Source of the DNA: Struthidea cinerea
Lineage: Eukaryota > Chordata > Aves > Passeriformes > Corcoracidae
Length of the DNA stretch: 64,000 bases
Direction: 5' to 3'
Assembly: GCA_013397865.1 (NCBI GenBank)
Contig: VZTI01004084.1
Span: 172,934-236,933 of the forward strand
Shown: in pieces, positions 34,386-46,500 of the stretch
Position numbering within the stretch: position 1 is the stretch's first letter
Layout of the letters: every line of letters begins with the position of its first letter
The notes under the pieces: model-generated
The model's input: only the letters and a program-made list of their open reading frames with translations
Database searches by the model: none
What the model was told of the DNA's origin: nothing
Made by a program: the position numbers and the translations under genes

Positions 34386-37300
34386 TTTTACCTCCATGAA
34401 AGATCACAGAAGTGCTCACATTTCCATTTCCTAAAAGACTGGAAAGGGGCAGTAGGCTGGCTTTGTTCTTCCCTGATGCTGAGACTCTTCCTTGCTGCGC
34501 TACTGCTATAAGCTAAGGTGCATTTGGAAACCCTAGGAGGAAAGAATGAGGAAAAATATATGCCTTTTGTTTGCTTCATAAATATCACTATATCAATATC
34601 ATGATCCTCTCTATTTTGCTGGCTGATAATATCCTGCTTGCATGGAGTTAAATCAAAGCAGGCTGTTGGTGAGAAGCTAGCAGGAAATGAAACAATGTAG
34701 GGCCATAAGTAAGTATAAATATATAAGGTCCCATCATGGAGAACACTGAGAGTCCCTGAGAAAGCGATGGGAATTGATCCATGAGAAACAGCTCTTTCCA
34801 TGGCTCTGAGCGTGCACGAGGTTTGTCACTGGAGAGAGATTTTGTTTCCTGGTGAGGAGGCACAATGGCCACCACAAGAAATCTTTGTTGAACACCAGTT
34901 CTGCAAAGAGTTATTCTGCCCTCATCCCAACATAAGATCAGAAGGAGAGCAGCAGGCCAGGGGGACCCTGGTGTACAAGGAAATTTGGGCAGGGGACCTG
35001 GAAGGAGCTGCTGCAGGACAGGCCCTCCCCAGGGAGGGAAGGGGGCCACCTGTCCTCTGCCTGCGCAGGAGGAGGAAGGGGCTGCTGCTCTCACCTTCTG
35101 CTCTGCAGCCTGGTGAGAGTGAAGAGATGAAGCTTCGTTTTAGTGGTGTTAATGATCTTGACTCCCTCAGACTTGTTTATAGTGTCAGCATTTTAAATAT
35201 CCTTACACAGATCAAGGCAAACTTGGCTTTTAGAGCAACAGGAGGGAGACACGGGAGGCTTTTTCTGCAGAGCAAGATGTGCTGCCTACAGCTTCCTCTG
35301 CTCCCCAGGGAGTGGGTGTCCTCTGCCTCCCCCACTTCGTGTGGTGGGGCTCTGCATCTGCTATAGTTTAAAAAAAACCCAAAACATTCTAGTGGATATG
35401 AAGGGCGTAGGCATTTCAGAGACCTTGGGAGTTAAGTGGGTGTAGGAGATAGCGTGTATGTCCTACGCAGACCGGCAGAGAGAAAGGGAGAGACGGTGCA
35501 GTGCTGGAAAAACTGAGCAAGTGACAAATGTTCTCTCTCTTAGTAAATGAGTAAGCAATAAAAGAAAATAAATACAAATTCACTGTTTTAACTCAGAGGC
35601 AGCTTTTGCTGTCTTCGGTGTGCATGCTTGTTCCTGGGCACTGCAACCTTCAGCATCATGCAGTTTTAATGATGTCTCCACAGGCACACAGATGAATTTT
35701 GAGGAGATCAGTGGGACACATGGGTTGCTACTGTCTCCTTTGCAACCTATAAGAAATTGGTGGCAATTCTGCAAACAAGCTAAAGAGCTCAATATTAATA
35801 TACCACTTAGAGCCACTCAGAAAATAATACCCACTTTTCCAAGGATGGCACTTGATTAAAATAAAAGCTTCCCTCAAACCCCCAAAGAATCTCAGTATTA
35901 AATCCAATTATTTTGCAAGCAGTGGCACATTTTTTTCCTTGTCATTATGCTTTAATGACAAAATAGAGACATTATTTTACCTTCTATTAATTTCTCTGGG
36001 TTCGATTACATTATTGGTCCTGTAAAGACTATCAACTGCTCCTAGAGAGAACCAGGTTCATGACAATATGACTGGCTAATATAAATGAATTGTGGTTGTG
36101 TGGTCAGACGTGACGGTGTTAAACCAGTATTTGCTGCCTGAAGAGAGACTCTATTTGCAGAGGAAACTCTTTCCTGTGCAGAGGTGTTTAAATCTAATTC
36201 AAGCACTTACGATTTTGCAGATGGGTGATTTTCACTCTGTCTGTATATTTACCTTCTCTCCTGCTGATACCAGCTGAAGAGAGATAATTGCTGTCAGCTC
36301 GGAAGTGTCAAAGCGGATTGGAGAGGGAAACATCACCGGAGGCTGTCGACCCCACAGCCCTGCACAGCAGCACTACAGGTAAGGGGGACACCTGCACCTG
36401 GGCTTTCCTCACTGCCAGCAAACATTGCAGGGGGCGAGCTGAGGGCATCAAGCAAGGCCCACAAGGCTGTAGCAATGCTGGTAGCCTGGCAAAGAGACAC
36501 TGAATTCATATAATGTGTAAAGGGAATACATTTTCTTGCAGTTGTGGGTGGGACGGCACTGAGATACAACCACCAGCCTTTCCTATAGCACCCCTTTCTG
36601 GGTCCAGGTTTTCTGTGTTTCTACCATAAACACAAATATATTGCCCCTCCTAGCTGCAAAATGTGAGAAATCCAAATGTAGGAGCCAAGTGGTATCAAAT
36701 GCTATGGAATTTATGTTTCCTAAATTCTTCAGCTGAAATCATGGTTATATTCCAAGATGATGCTGTCTCTAGAGGTATGGGACTTCAAGTTGTGGTGCCT
36801 TTGCTTGCCAACTTTAAAAGAAAAAGGAAGGATAAATTAATCTCTTATGTGCTGAGAATGCATTCAGCGAGCCACCTAGCTTGGAAGGGGTTTATGAAAA
36901 GGCTCAGTTCTTCAAATATTTACTGCTGTATTACTGTAACATTGTTCTGACACAAAACGTGGGCTTCCTATCAATTACCTAGGAGAGAGAAAAACATCCT
37001 AAACCAGGATTTTAACTCCAGATTCTCCTTTTTCTTTTGAGGAGTGAGTAATTGCAACAGCTTTGGCTTTTATTTGTTCAGGTCTAAATCAGTTGTAGCC
37101 AATTAAATTTTATGTGAGGGAAAAAATCACAAGTGAGACCAAGCAGATCAGATAATCCCTTGGTCTCCCTGTGGAGAGGGTGAGGTCAGTTCTTGCCTTA
37201 ACCTTGCACCATACCAATTACAAAGTATTGTTATTGCCATAATATCTTTCTCCTCCTGCAGAATGCACCCACATGGCAAGATGCTGAGTACATCTAGGTT

Positions 37301-38483
37301 ATTTTCAATGTTCCTTCCATGCTCCCCTGTTTCTGCTTCTCTGTCCCTCACCACACTGTCCTGAGATGACTTTTTGTCACATGTAAATGTTCAGTTGTAT
37401 GTAAAGCTGAGGTCTTGTGATTTTGAAGTATCCGCTTTTGCCTGTGGGAAATCAAGCACCACTGGTCAGCAAAAGAGTTGGGGGAATGTTAGTATTTTTT
37501 GGTGTACACCTTATAAATCAAAGTAACTAAGAGCTCCGAGACTGTGCAAGTGCCTACACTACACAGGTGAAGGTTGCTGCTAAGATCCCTGCTCTCCCTT
37601 GCTTTGCTCACCCTTGGAGGTATTTAGTGTGAGCTTCCCATCCTCTGCATGGACAGACATCCTATTTAGGATCAGCTCTGTTGATGGAAAAGATGAAGCA
37701 CCTGTTTGTGCTCTTCATTCCTGTGGCTTGCTCTTGGGGATGTGGGTGAACGTGCTTTGGAGCCTGACCCAAAGATTGGCTCAGGCCAGCAATTTTAACT
37801 GTCTTAGATAATACAGTAGGATTTGGGCTTGCCTGCTTGGAGGGACAGGGATGCTTACATCCATCCCCTCGGGTGCTTACAGAGGCGAGGACAGCAATCA
37901 CAGCTACACCCAGAAAGACAGCCTGCAACCTTGAATCTGACAAGTGCGCTGGCTTAATGGAATCCATTTAAGGCTGACATAATTAATGCAGATGCAGAAC
38001 AGATGTGAAGTCTCACCTGGCTTTTTACAGTTGCATCAAACTGAATTTGAAGCACATGAGAAAAGAGCTTGCACCGTCCTTGCTCTGGCATCTTTGGACA
38101 CTTTTGCAATACTTGCAACTGAGCCCAAGGTGAATGTTGTTTGTTGTTCTTGAAACTGGAAAGAGACATTAGTGGGATAGTTTTCACTGGGAAATTACAG
38201 CATGTTAGAACATGTTGCTGGAGACTCCTGGTGACTACTACCACAGTGTAACTTCCTGCCATAAACAAGGCCTGTGAGACAGCTGTGGGGAGGCCAAGTG
38301 TCATCGAGCTGGGCTGGTCCTGCTCTCATTTGGAGCTCCTCGGGCAGAGGGTGACTCAGCTGCCACAGGTGCTGCAGCCAGGACAGGGCTGAGCCCCAGC
38401 CCTCAGCATCATTCCAATGACATGGTGCAGGCATGCTCTGCTTGCTGGCTGTAAGTACAAACAGGCTTTTTGGTTGCTTGGTT

Positions 38484-38506
38484 GTTTTGGTTTTGGTTTT
38501 GGTTTT
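38484..38506. repeat. (GTTTTG)n simple repeat
   Basis: Almost four uninterrupted copies of a six-base GTTTTG unit. On the + strand this produces an artificial VLVLVL peptide in an 70-codon frame starting at 38433, which should not be taken as a membrane protein. Confidence 0.88.
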
Positions 38507-41500
38507 AACAGCCTATAAAGAAGTAGATCATGCTTTCTTTTTTAACAGTCTCAAAACAAGCAAAATCTCCCCTCTTCTAAAAGCTTTGCCTATGAAACCA
38601 TTAGTAAATTCAAAGTTTTTGTCTGTGATTATTCTCACTGGATAAATAGGAAGCATAATCCGAGGGTAAGAGTTTAGGTCTTGTAGGGCTACAATACTTG
38701 AGCCATCCCTTTGGGAGTTTTCTCTACTTAATTTAAAAACACCTCCCTTTCAATTTTCTTGTGGTGAGTATCACACACAATTTTACTGATAAGCAGCTCA
38801 CAGTGAACCACTTCAAAGACAACGCTACATTTGCAAAGGAAGGAATTTCTCTCTGGCAGTTCAGCAGCATCAGCATGTGCTGGAAAATAAGCATGCATCA
38901 CAAGACAGTGTGCTACACATGGGGAATCCTAAACAAAAAACTGTTTGTAATGACACTGCACACAGAGAGCTCACATGATTCTGAAGTAGCTGCTTTCAAT
39001 GCCTTTGAGTTTTGAATTAAACTGCTGAGAGCAAAGAGAAGTTGCTCTTGGGCTTCATGTGAAAATCATTATTAGGGAAAAGAATTATCATTTTGCCATA
39101 TTTGTACAGTGGAGTCTTAATCGGTGTTGCCAGAGTGCCAATTTTTGACAATAACAAACACCAAGTGCCCCTTTCTTTCTTGGAAATATGGGGATTACAA
39201 CTTCAGACAACATAAAATTGATCAACTGGCACTGAACTAATTTATTGCAAAAGCTTGATACTTGCAACATGCTATTTAAAACCTCTGACACAGGGAACAC
39301 TTGCAACCCATACCTGAGGCTGATGGGTGACCTACAAAAGCCAAAATGCCTGGCAAACATGTTTTCCTTTGGCATTTTTCAAATTAGATATTTACTTTTC
39401 TTCATTATTCTTTCTCTTTTTTTTAATGGGAAGATGTTCTTTCCTGGCCAGTTTTTAAATGTTCATTTGGAAACCTGAGACTGAGTTCTGCTTTTTATTA
39501 GGTTTAATTTTAAAAACAAACAAAAAAACGTGATTGCAAAAAGAAAAAAATCCATTTTACAAGCAGCCTTATCAATGCTATGACTGCTAATGGTAGGAAA
39601 TCCACATCTGGGGGTATGCAAGACAAAAATAGCTCAAGGTTATTTTAGACCACTTAGACCTGAAGGTGTGTGCAGTGCTACAAACCCAATCAGATCCCAC
39701 CCAGCAGCCTGTGCCCTGACCCCCATCCTTGCACCCTGCAGCTCTGCAGCACACCAGGCAGCCCCCTCAGCAGGCTGCAGCAGAACCTGCCATGCCGCAG
39801 TCCCAGCTGAAAGGCAGTGTGTCCCAAATCCCTTCCCTCTTGCCACTAGGGATGTACATCCATATTTGGACTAGGAAGGGCTTGTGACGCTGATTGGTGC
39901 CTGCCTGGCCATTGGTTTTTCTTGTCTAACCACGCAGTATTTTTCACTAGCAATTAGAATTGTTTTTTTCTTCTTCTCTTCAGTAGTCTTTGTCTACACT
40001 TGGATTTTCAAAATTAGCAACCTCAGGAGCTATATAGGCTAAAAAAAATGCTATCTCAGAAGGATGGGATTACATATAATGCTGTAATGTATAAAGGATG
40101 GCTCAGAAGCCATCTTCAGGTTTAAGGGCATAATCTCTACTTTGCCATTCCCATATCCCAGGACAGAGGGGAAAAGGGGGATGTATACATACCAAAGATT
40201 CATCCTGACAGCATGAAAATAGAAAAGACAAGGGACTGAGACAAGACTTTACGGAAATTACAAATACAGCTTGCATCCAATGTAAAAAGTTAAGGAAAAC
40301 CTGTTATACCCTGCAAACTCCAAAATACTATTTCTCAGAGAATTAAAATCACCTTCTAGGAAAAAAGGAAAGAATAAAACCTCCTCAAAATGTCAAATAC
40401 ATAAACTCCCCCCGGCTTACAGTTTCTGTGCGGATTTGAGCTATTTATAAAGCCAGTCTCCACAGTTTCTGTCATGCATTGCTGCTACGTATGTCCTGAG
40501 CTAGCAAACTAGTGGATACAAACATGATCTATATAACCATGGCAATAAGTGAAGATATCTGTGCACACTCCATGTTGTGCTTATTAAAATAACAGGAATT
40601 GCTGTGTTTGATTTATAAAGAGATGAGTAGGTTTCTTCATGAAACTCTGCTAATAGTTGAAAAAGCCTGTTCTACTATGGACTGAAAATGGTCTCTCCCC
40701 ACCCACGCATGCATCTGAGATTTGATCACCAACCTTTAGGAGAAACCCACAAAACCTGTTCCACTTAGCAGAGTATATTACAGGGCAAAGCAAAACCTAG
40801 CAGGCTCAAGATTTGGGTGGAATCCATTTATTCCACATGTGCAAAGACTGGATGAGGAATTGCAGGATCCGCAACACCAGAGCCTCTCCACGTGCTACAC
40901 ACATAAGCCCCTCTTGATTGAAATCCTGTAAATCTTTTCCTTATATAATATGTTTCCTTGTCTGGTATAGCTTGATTTCAATTTCAACTGCTCTTTTTTT
41001 CCTTTCCATCTTGTTCAAAACTATCATAAAGAGTTTGTAAACTCTGCATCACGAACAGCTTTCTAGTAATAAAAAAAGTATTTTCAAAAGAAAGATCAGT
41101 TCATCATGTCTAATTTGAGAAAGGAACAATGTCATGCAGCTGGAGGTTAAAAAAAAAATCCATTAATCTTAAAATTATTCTAATATGGTAAAAAATATAA
41201 TAAATACAGAAAGGAATGTTCTGCAGACTCCATATAAGGAACCAAATTTCTGGCAAGAAAATAAATACTTACTCCAAAGAAAGTTAAAACTCATGAAACA
41301 TCCCTGATGGAGGTATTTTCTATATATATTATTTCTGAGAACTTGAATATGTATTCTAACAAAACTGTCTATGTCTAAAAAATAACCGCAATCACAGGCA
41401 AAAGTATTTTTCTCCACTAAAAAGGTAAGACTCCTCTTCAACATAGTACTTAAAATCCATCATTTGCCTGAAGAAAATGTAATACACCCCTTGCAAAATC

Positions 41501-42914
41501 CTGTTTACTTACATGGCCATAGTATTCCTCACCAAAGAAAACATCTGCACTTCTGCAGCAAATGCTTCAGGGATCTCTACTTGCTCTTTCAGGAAACATC
41601 TGTGTCAATATACCTCACTGAAGATATTCCCTGCAAAAGAATTCTATCACCATGTTCTTGATTTATTATTATTTACTGTTGTTCTGTCCAAATAATTCCA
41701 AATTTTATCCCCATCTCTGAAGATCTGTATGTCCTTTGCTTGCTTGGATGGTTTTACAAGGATGAAAGCAGCATTTCCAAAACAATACAGTGAGTATTGC
41801 TGTAGTTATAGCAAAAAAAAAAAAGGGACTTTGATCTTTGGTACTTATAAAAGCTAGTTTGTAATCAGGATATCTTATCTGTTCTTAGAACACAAAATGG
41901 TACATTGATGAAAACAGAACTCCTAGGGAAATGAACCTATTGAATCTTAATTTAAAATGCAAAGGCAGATAAAGGTTTTGTCCTTCGTAATGTGAAGAAA
42001 GCTTGTTTCCAATTCTTCAAATATTTTAACAAGGAATATTGTGTATATACAAGCTTTGTGATATCAATTGACTGGCTATTAAACATATTTGAGCTCTTCC
42101 CCTGCTCCCAGCACACACACACACTCACAGACATATGTGATATTCATGTTAACAATTTATTTCTTGGAGGGAAGAAACCAGTGTGTTCTCAGGCCAGTTA
42201 TCCTGGAGGTTGCCTCAGGTTATTTTACTTTTTATGTTTAATATTGCAGGGATTTTATGGATTTACCAAAATACCATAATTTTTATTTTTAAATCACTAT
42301 TTTTTTAAAACAGATTCAATCCAGATCGGACCTTATCATACTCTGTTTCAGTTCACTGCCACCATATGTAAGTGTTGTCAAGGCTGTAATACATAAAGTA
42401 TCTGGCTCCAGGGCTGGTTTCAGAGTGGTTTTGGAATAGAGATTTTATAATATGCAGTTTCCTTCCTCTGAAGTCAGTGGGAATAAGGTTTCTGAGGCAC
42501 AGGTCATCTCTTCAAAGGCACATAGGCACCCAAACCCTGTTTAAGGATATTCCACTGATTTGAAACAAGGTGCCTGCCTCATTCCCTCCAAAGAGGGGGG
42601 ATTTCCTAAACCACAGATAGAGCCAGGTTAAACAGACACTCGGGCACTCCTCAGGCAGTATCTTGACTACTTTCCCCCTACCCTTACTGCTAGGCCACTT
42701 ACATAAGATATAGGCAGGACATGCCCTTCTTTTGAGACTCAATTTATTCAAGCAGAACCATCCTCAGATGATCCAACTCATGCCATGGATGAAACGGAAA
42801 GACCTGATGGACTTTTGCCCTTGGATTGCTTGAGTTTCAGTGATGTTACTGCACACACACGTGCAGTGAGCTTGCTGCACAGACCATCTGCATACACGTA
42901 TCTCTGGTGTGGAC

Positions 42915-42941
42915 ATCTGGTGCTTCTGGGAAGCACCAGAT
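42915..42941. repeat. Perfect 11-base inverted repeat, 5-base loop
   Basis: Arms ATCTGGTGCTT (42915-42925) and AAGCACCAGAT (42931-42941) are exact complements around CTGGG. The right arm core AAGCACCAGA recurs at 43058-43067, about 120 bases downstream. Confidence 0.85.
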
Positions 42942-43569
42942 TTGCTGAGCAGGAGCAAAGCAGCTGAATAGCATGCAGGCAATGGCATTGATAGTGTCCA
43001 GAAGCACCGTGCCTTTTGTGTCGTCTCTATGAACGTGCAACCTCTGAAGTTGCCTCAAAGCACCAGACCTGCTATGTTGGTGTGTGGTGACAACAGCACG
43101 TGCCTCCAGCAGAATTTATCTGCTGCAGCACAGTAGTCACGGCTGTGAAATCTGGAGGCGTGCCAGTGCACTTGGAGCTGTTGTACTGGACCTTCAACTA
43201 AAGCTGCTGTACACCCAGAAAGTCAGCCAAACATAGTAAAATCTTCAAAACTACATCAAAACTCCACAACAGAAAAAGAGGACAGGTTTTGGGAAACTCG
43301 GGTGCATGGCTTTTTGACTCATAGCACCAAAAGTATGTCACTTTGCTCAGTTGTCCCTTGGGTTCTGACTTTCTTATTTGGACTTTCTGATAGATCAATG
43401 TTTTGTGACTTCTTGGGATGTGTGTGGACAATGGCAGATTTAGATCAGAACTTACAGTGGCAGAATAATGGTTTCAGCTCTGTACGTGTTTATTAGGGAG
43501 AACAGTTTTGAAGGGGCCTTGTGGCTTTAGCTGTTTTAAATGGTGCATATGACTGGAGGAAGCGGAAAA

Positions 43570-43593
43570 CATACACACAAGAGTGTGTGTATG
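43570..43593. repeat. Perfect 10-base inverted repeat, CA/TG hairpin
   Basis: CATACACACA (43570-43579) and TGTGTGTATG (43584-43593) are exact complements around the loop AGAG, followed by further TGTG. It probably arose from a CA microsatellite joined to its inverted copy. Confidence 0.85.
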
Positions 43594-46500
43594 TGTGTAC
43601 AGGATTTAAATCATCAAGCCATCAGGATGTGGATTGGGCATGTTTGGTTGTACTACAGGTCCTGCCATAAGTCAGGTAATAAGAAGCAGGGAAGAAGCCT
43701 TGCTGCAGGTTATGTTACTCTGAAGAGCTGCGTCACTGATTTCTGTAGGAGAAAATACAACCCTCAGATACCTATATTAAAGTAGAAAACTTTGTTTGAG
43801 CAGCTATTTAACTGGGTCATCCAAAGAACAGCTTTGGGCTTCTGGCATTTTCCAGACTGGGAAGGAGTATGTCAGGGAATAAAAAAATCGCACCACAGTT
43901 TTCCTGCTATTCATATTTTTTCCCTAAGTCATCACAAAGCACTCTCTGTGCCCACCTCTTCGGTGAGTTCTCATGTTCATTCATAGCCAGAGCAGATACT
44001 GCTGCGGTATTTGGGGTTGAGGTGTATCTTCCCTAACTATACAGGGAAAAGCAGGGCTCTGGATCCTCAGCAAGTTCCCCTCTCCCCTCCTGTCCTGGAT
44101 TCAAGGAAGATGCAGGTCTTTGGATCCATGCTAGGAAACCCCATGGAGGTATAGGTTGAGGACAGGACCAATCCAGGCCTCTCACAGACCTCTGGATGGG
44201 GAGAAGGGTTGAAGGCAAAGCAGATGGGCACGTCCCAAGGATGCAAGAAGTAAGCAGATATTTGAGCAAAACCTCACAGGCAATTTCTTCCAGCTAATCC
44301 CTGCCATAATTCTACCCCAGCAAAGCTGATCTGGTTCATCATTTCCATGAGACAGAAGGCATTTTTTTTTACTGCTCACTTCTCAGAGGTCTTAGACACT
44401 TGCATTTAATCATATAGTGTATGCTGACATCTGGTGGCATTCAGCAACAAAATCTTCATTAAACAAATACGTTCCAGTTCTAAGGAGTCAGCATCCTTAC
44501 TTTCCCTTAGCTGGGTGCAGAAAAGAATTCCTCCCAGAGTGCTTCAGGCTGGGGATTACTCCAACACATGTGTATGGGACTGGCATGGCCCTGGAACCTT
44601 TGTGGGACGTGTACGTGGGCACTGACCTCCAGATAAGGAAGGGACCGTCAGCCAAGGGACCTGACTGTGTTCAAACATAGTCACAAAATGGAGCACACGG
44701 CATCTTGTCGTTTCCTCTTCTGAACATAGAGAATCAATGCACTAAAGGAAAGTGATGCAAAACTACTATGTGTTTTAGCAGGAACAGAACTACTGTAAAA
44801 TCTTAGGTGGTAACACTTCTGTAATTTATTTTAGCTTTATTTCAAATTGGAGAAAAAGAAACAAAACAGCATGTATGAATTGCCAGAGAGATGTACCAAA
44901 CCCGTGTTTCATGGTATGTAGTAAGTAGCATGGAATCAGCTGTCATGGTTAAAAGATATCCATGATGTAGCTGTTCCATTAAAAGTTGGATTAAAATCAT
45001 GTTTAAATTTCATTTCCTTCAGTCCTTATCCTGCTTTTGATTAGTTTTAAGAGCAGTTGATGGTCTCGTGATTTGAAGATTCTGCATTTTAAATTTTGTG
45101 TACATGGTCTGGAATTTTATGTGAAATTGTGGGTTTGATCTTTGACCTCTGTTTACTACAGTCCTGATTTGCCACTAATTTGATAGCAAGACATAAGGGC
45201 CTACTGTAAACAAGCCGCTCACTTTACATAGCTATGTTTGGCTCCTAAATGAAGAAGTATGTATGGAATATACTTTGGGTACTGTAGCCTCCTAAAGAAA
45301 TAATAAAAACCACATCACTGCTTAGCTCTCCAGGTAACGTTTACATTTGGAGAAAATAAGTTGCATGCCTAATAGAGAGAGAAAATGCAGTTTTTATCCA
45401 TTTTGGGTTTGTTTGCTTAAAATTATTCTTTAAAGTATTTGAAAGCTGAGGCTGTCTCTTTTGAAGTCAGTGGGAGCTTTGACATTGATTTAAAAAGGAT
45501 CAGGATTAAGCCTAAAGTTGTAGGGTCTAAAAGGCAAAAATGAAAATGTCCAAAGTCTACAAATCTCTCACTGATCCACCATACAGAAAGGAAGGACAAA
45601 AGCCTTCTCCAAGGTCTGTAACGTACATCTTGATTCCAGGGCTTGTATTTTTTGTACATTTGTAGACTTCAAAATGGAAAGCAACTTTCCAAAGGACTGT
45701 AATTGCTAGCATATGAAGTAGTACCTACTTGCACCATGGTCTTGTAAAGCTGCTGGGGGAAGGGAGATGAAAGCTGCTTGTAACAATCAACTGACTGTTG
45801 GTACACATCTTCCACAAGTTGTCCTGCACTATCCATTACACAGTATTCCCTGTCTGCAACCAGCTCCATGGCAGATTCCCCAGTTCACAGGTACCGCCTT
45901 ACACATAGTGAGTGACCCAGCAAAAATCTGCTTGTAGACATTTAACTCAAACACATCTGATCATCCTGCTCAAGCTTAGCACTTCTGGCACTCATCTGGC
46001 ACTAGCAGCTGGGTCCTCTGAACAGCAGGTAAAAGCAAGGTCTTCAACTCTCTCCTGTACCACCCAGCTGGAACCATCCATCCCAACACTAAACTTCCCA
46101 TCACCTGGGCTCTATCCTCACAGTGGAACACCTAAGTACCCTGAACGAAGGGCTGTTTTCCTATTTGGCAGAGAAGAAAACCATAACGTCTTTAATTTTC
46201 TGGCTTAGGAAGTCTCAGTTACTGACCAGAGCCCAGCAGTCAAGGGTGGGGACTCTTCTCAGCTGAGTGTGGCTCATCTATAACAGCAAAGTGTAAGCTC
46301 AGAGAAGTGATGGGGCATGAGCAAGCAAACATGAAAAGCCCTCTTATTTCCTCTTCAGACACCCAAGTGCATTGAGTATCCCAAATGAGGGGGTGCCAGG
46401 TCAAGCTCTTCATGGATGTCTTCCAGAGGCTAAAGCAACCAGGGGTAGGAAACTGCCTAACTCTGTTGGTTTATGAGGTCCCAATGTCATACAAGCCAGA

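Noticed and set aside
38433..38645. Small membrane protein (hydrophobic VLVLVLVLTAY stretch)
   Set aside because: The hydrophobic run is the translation of a (GTTTTG)n simple repeat, and the rest has no homology.
45669..45869. Minus-strand 66-codon peptide with protein-like composition
   Set aside because: It reads plausibly but matches no family I know, is short, and lacks splice or conservation support.
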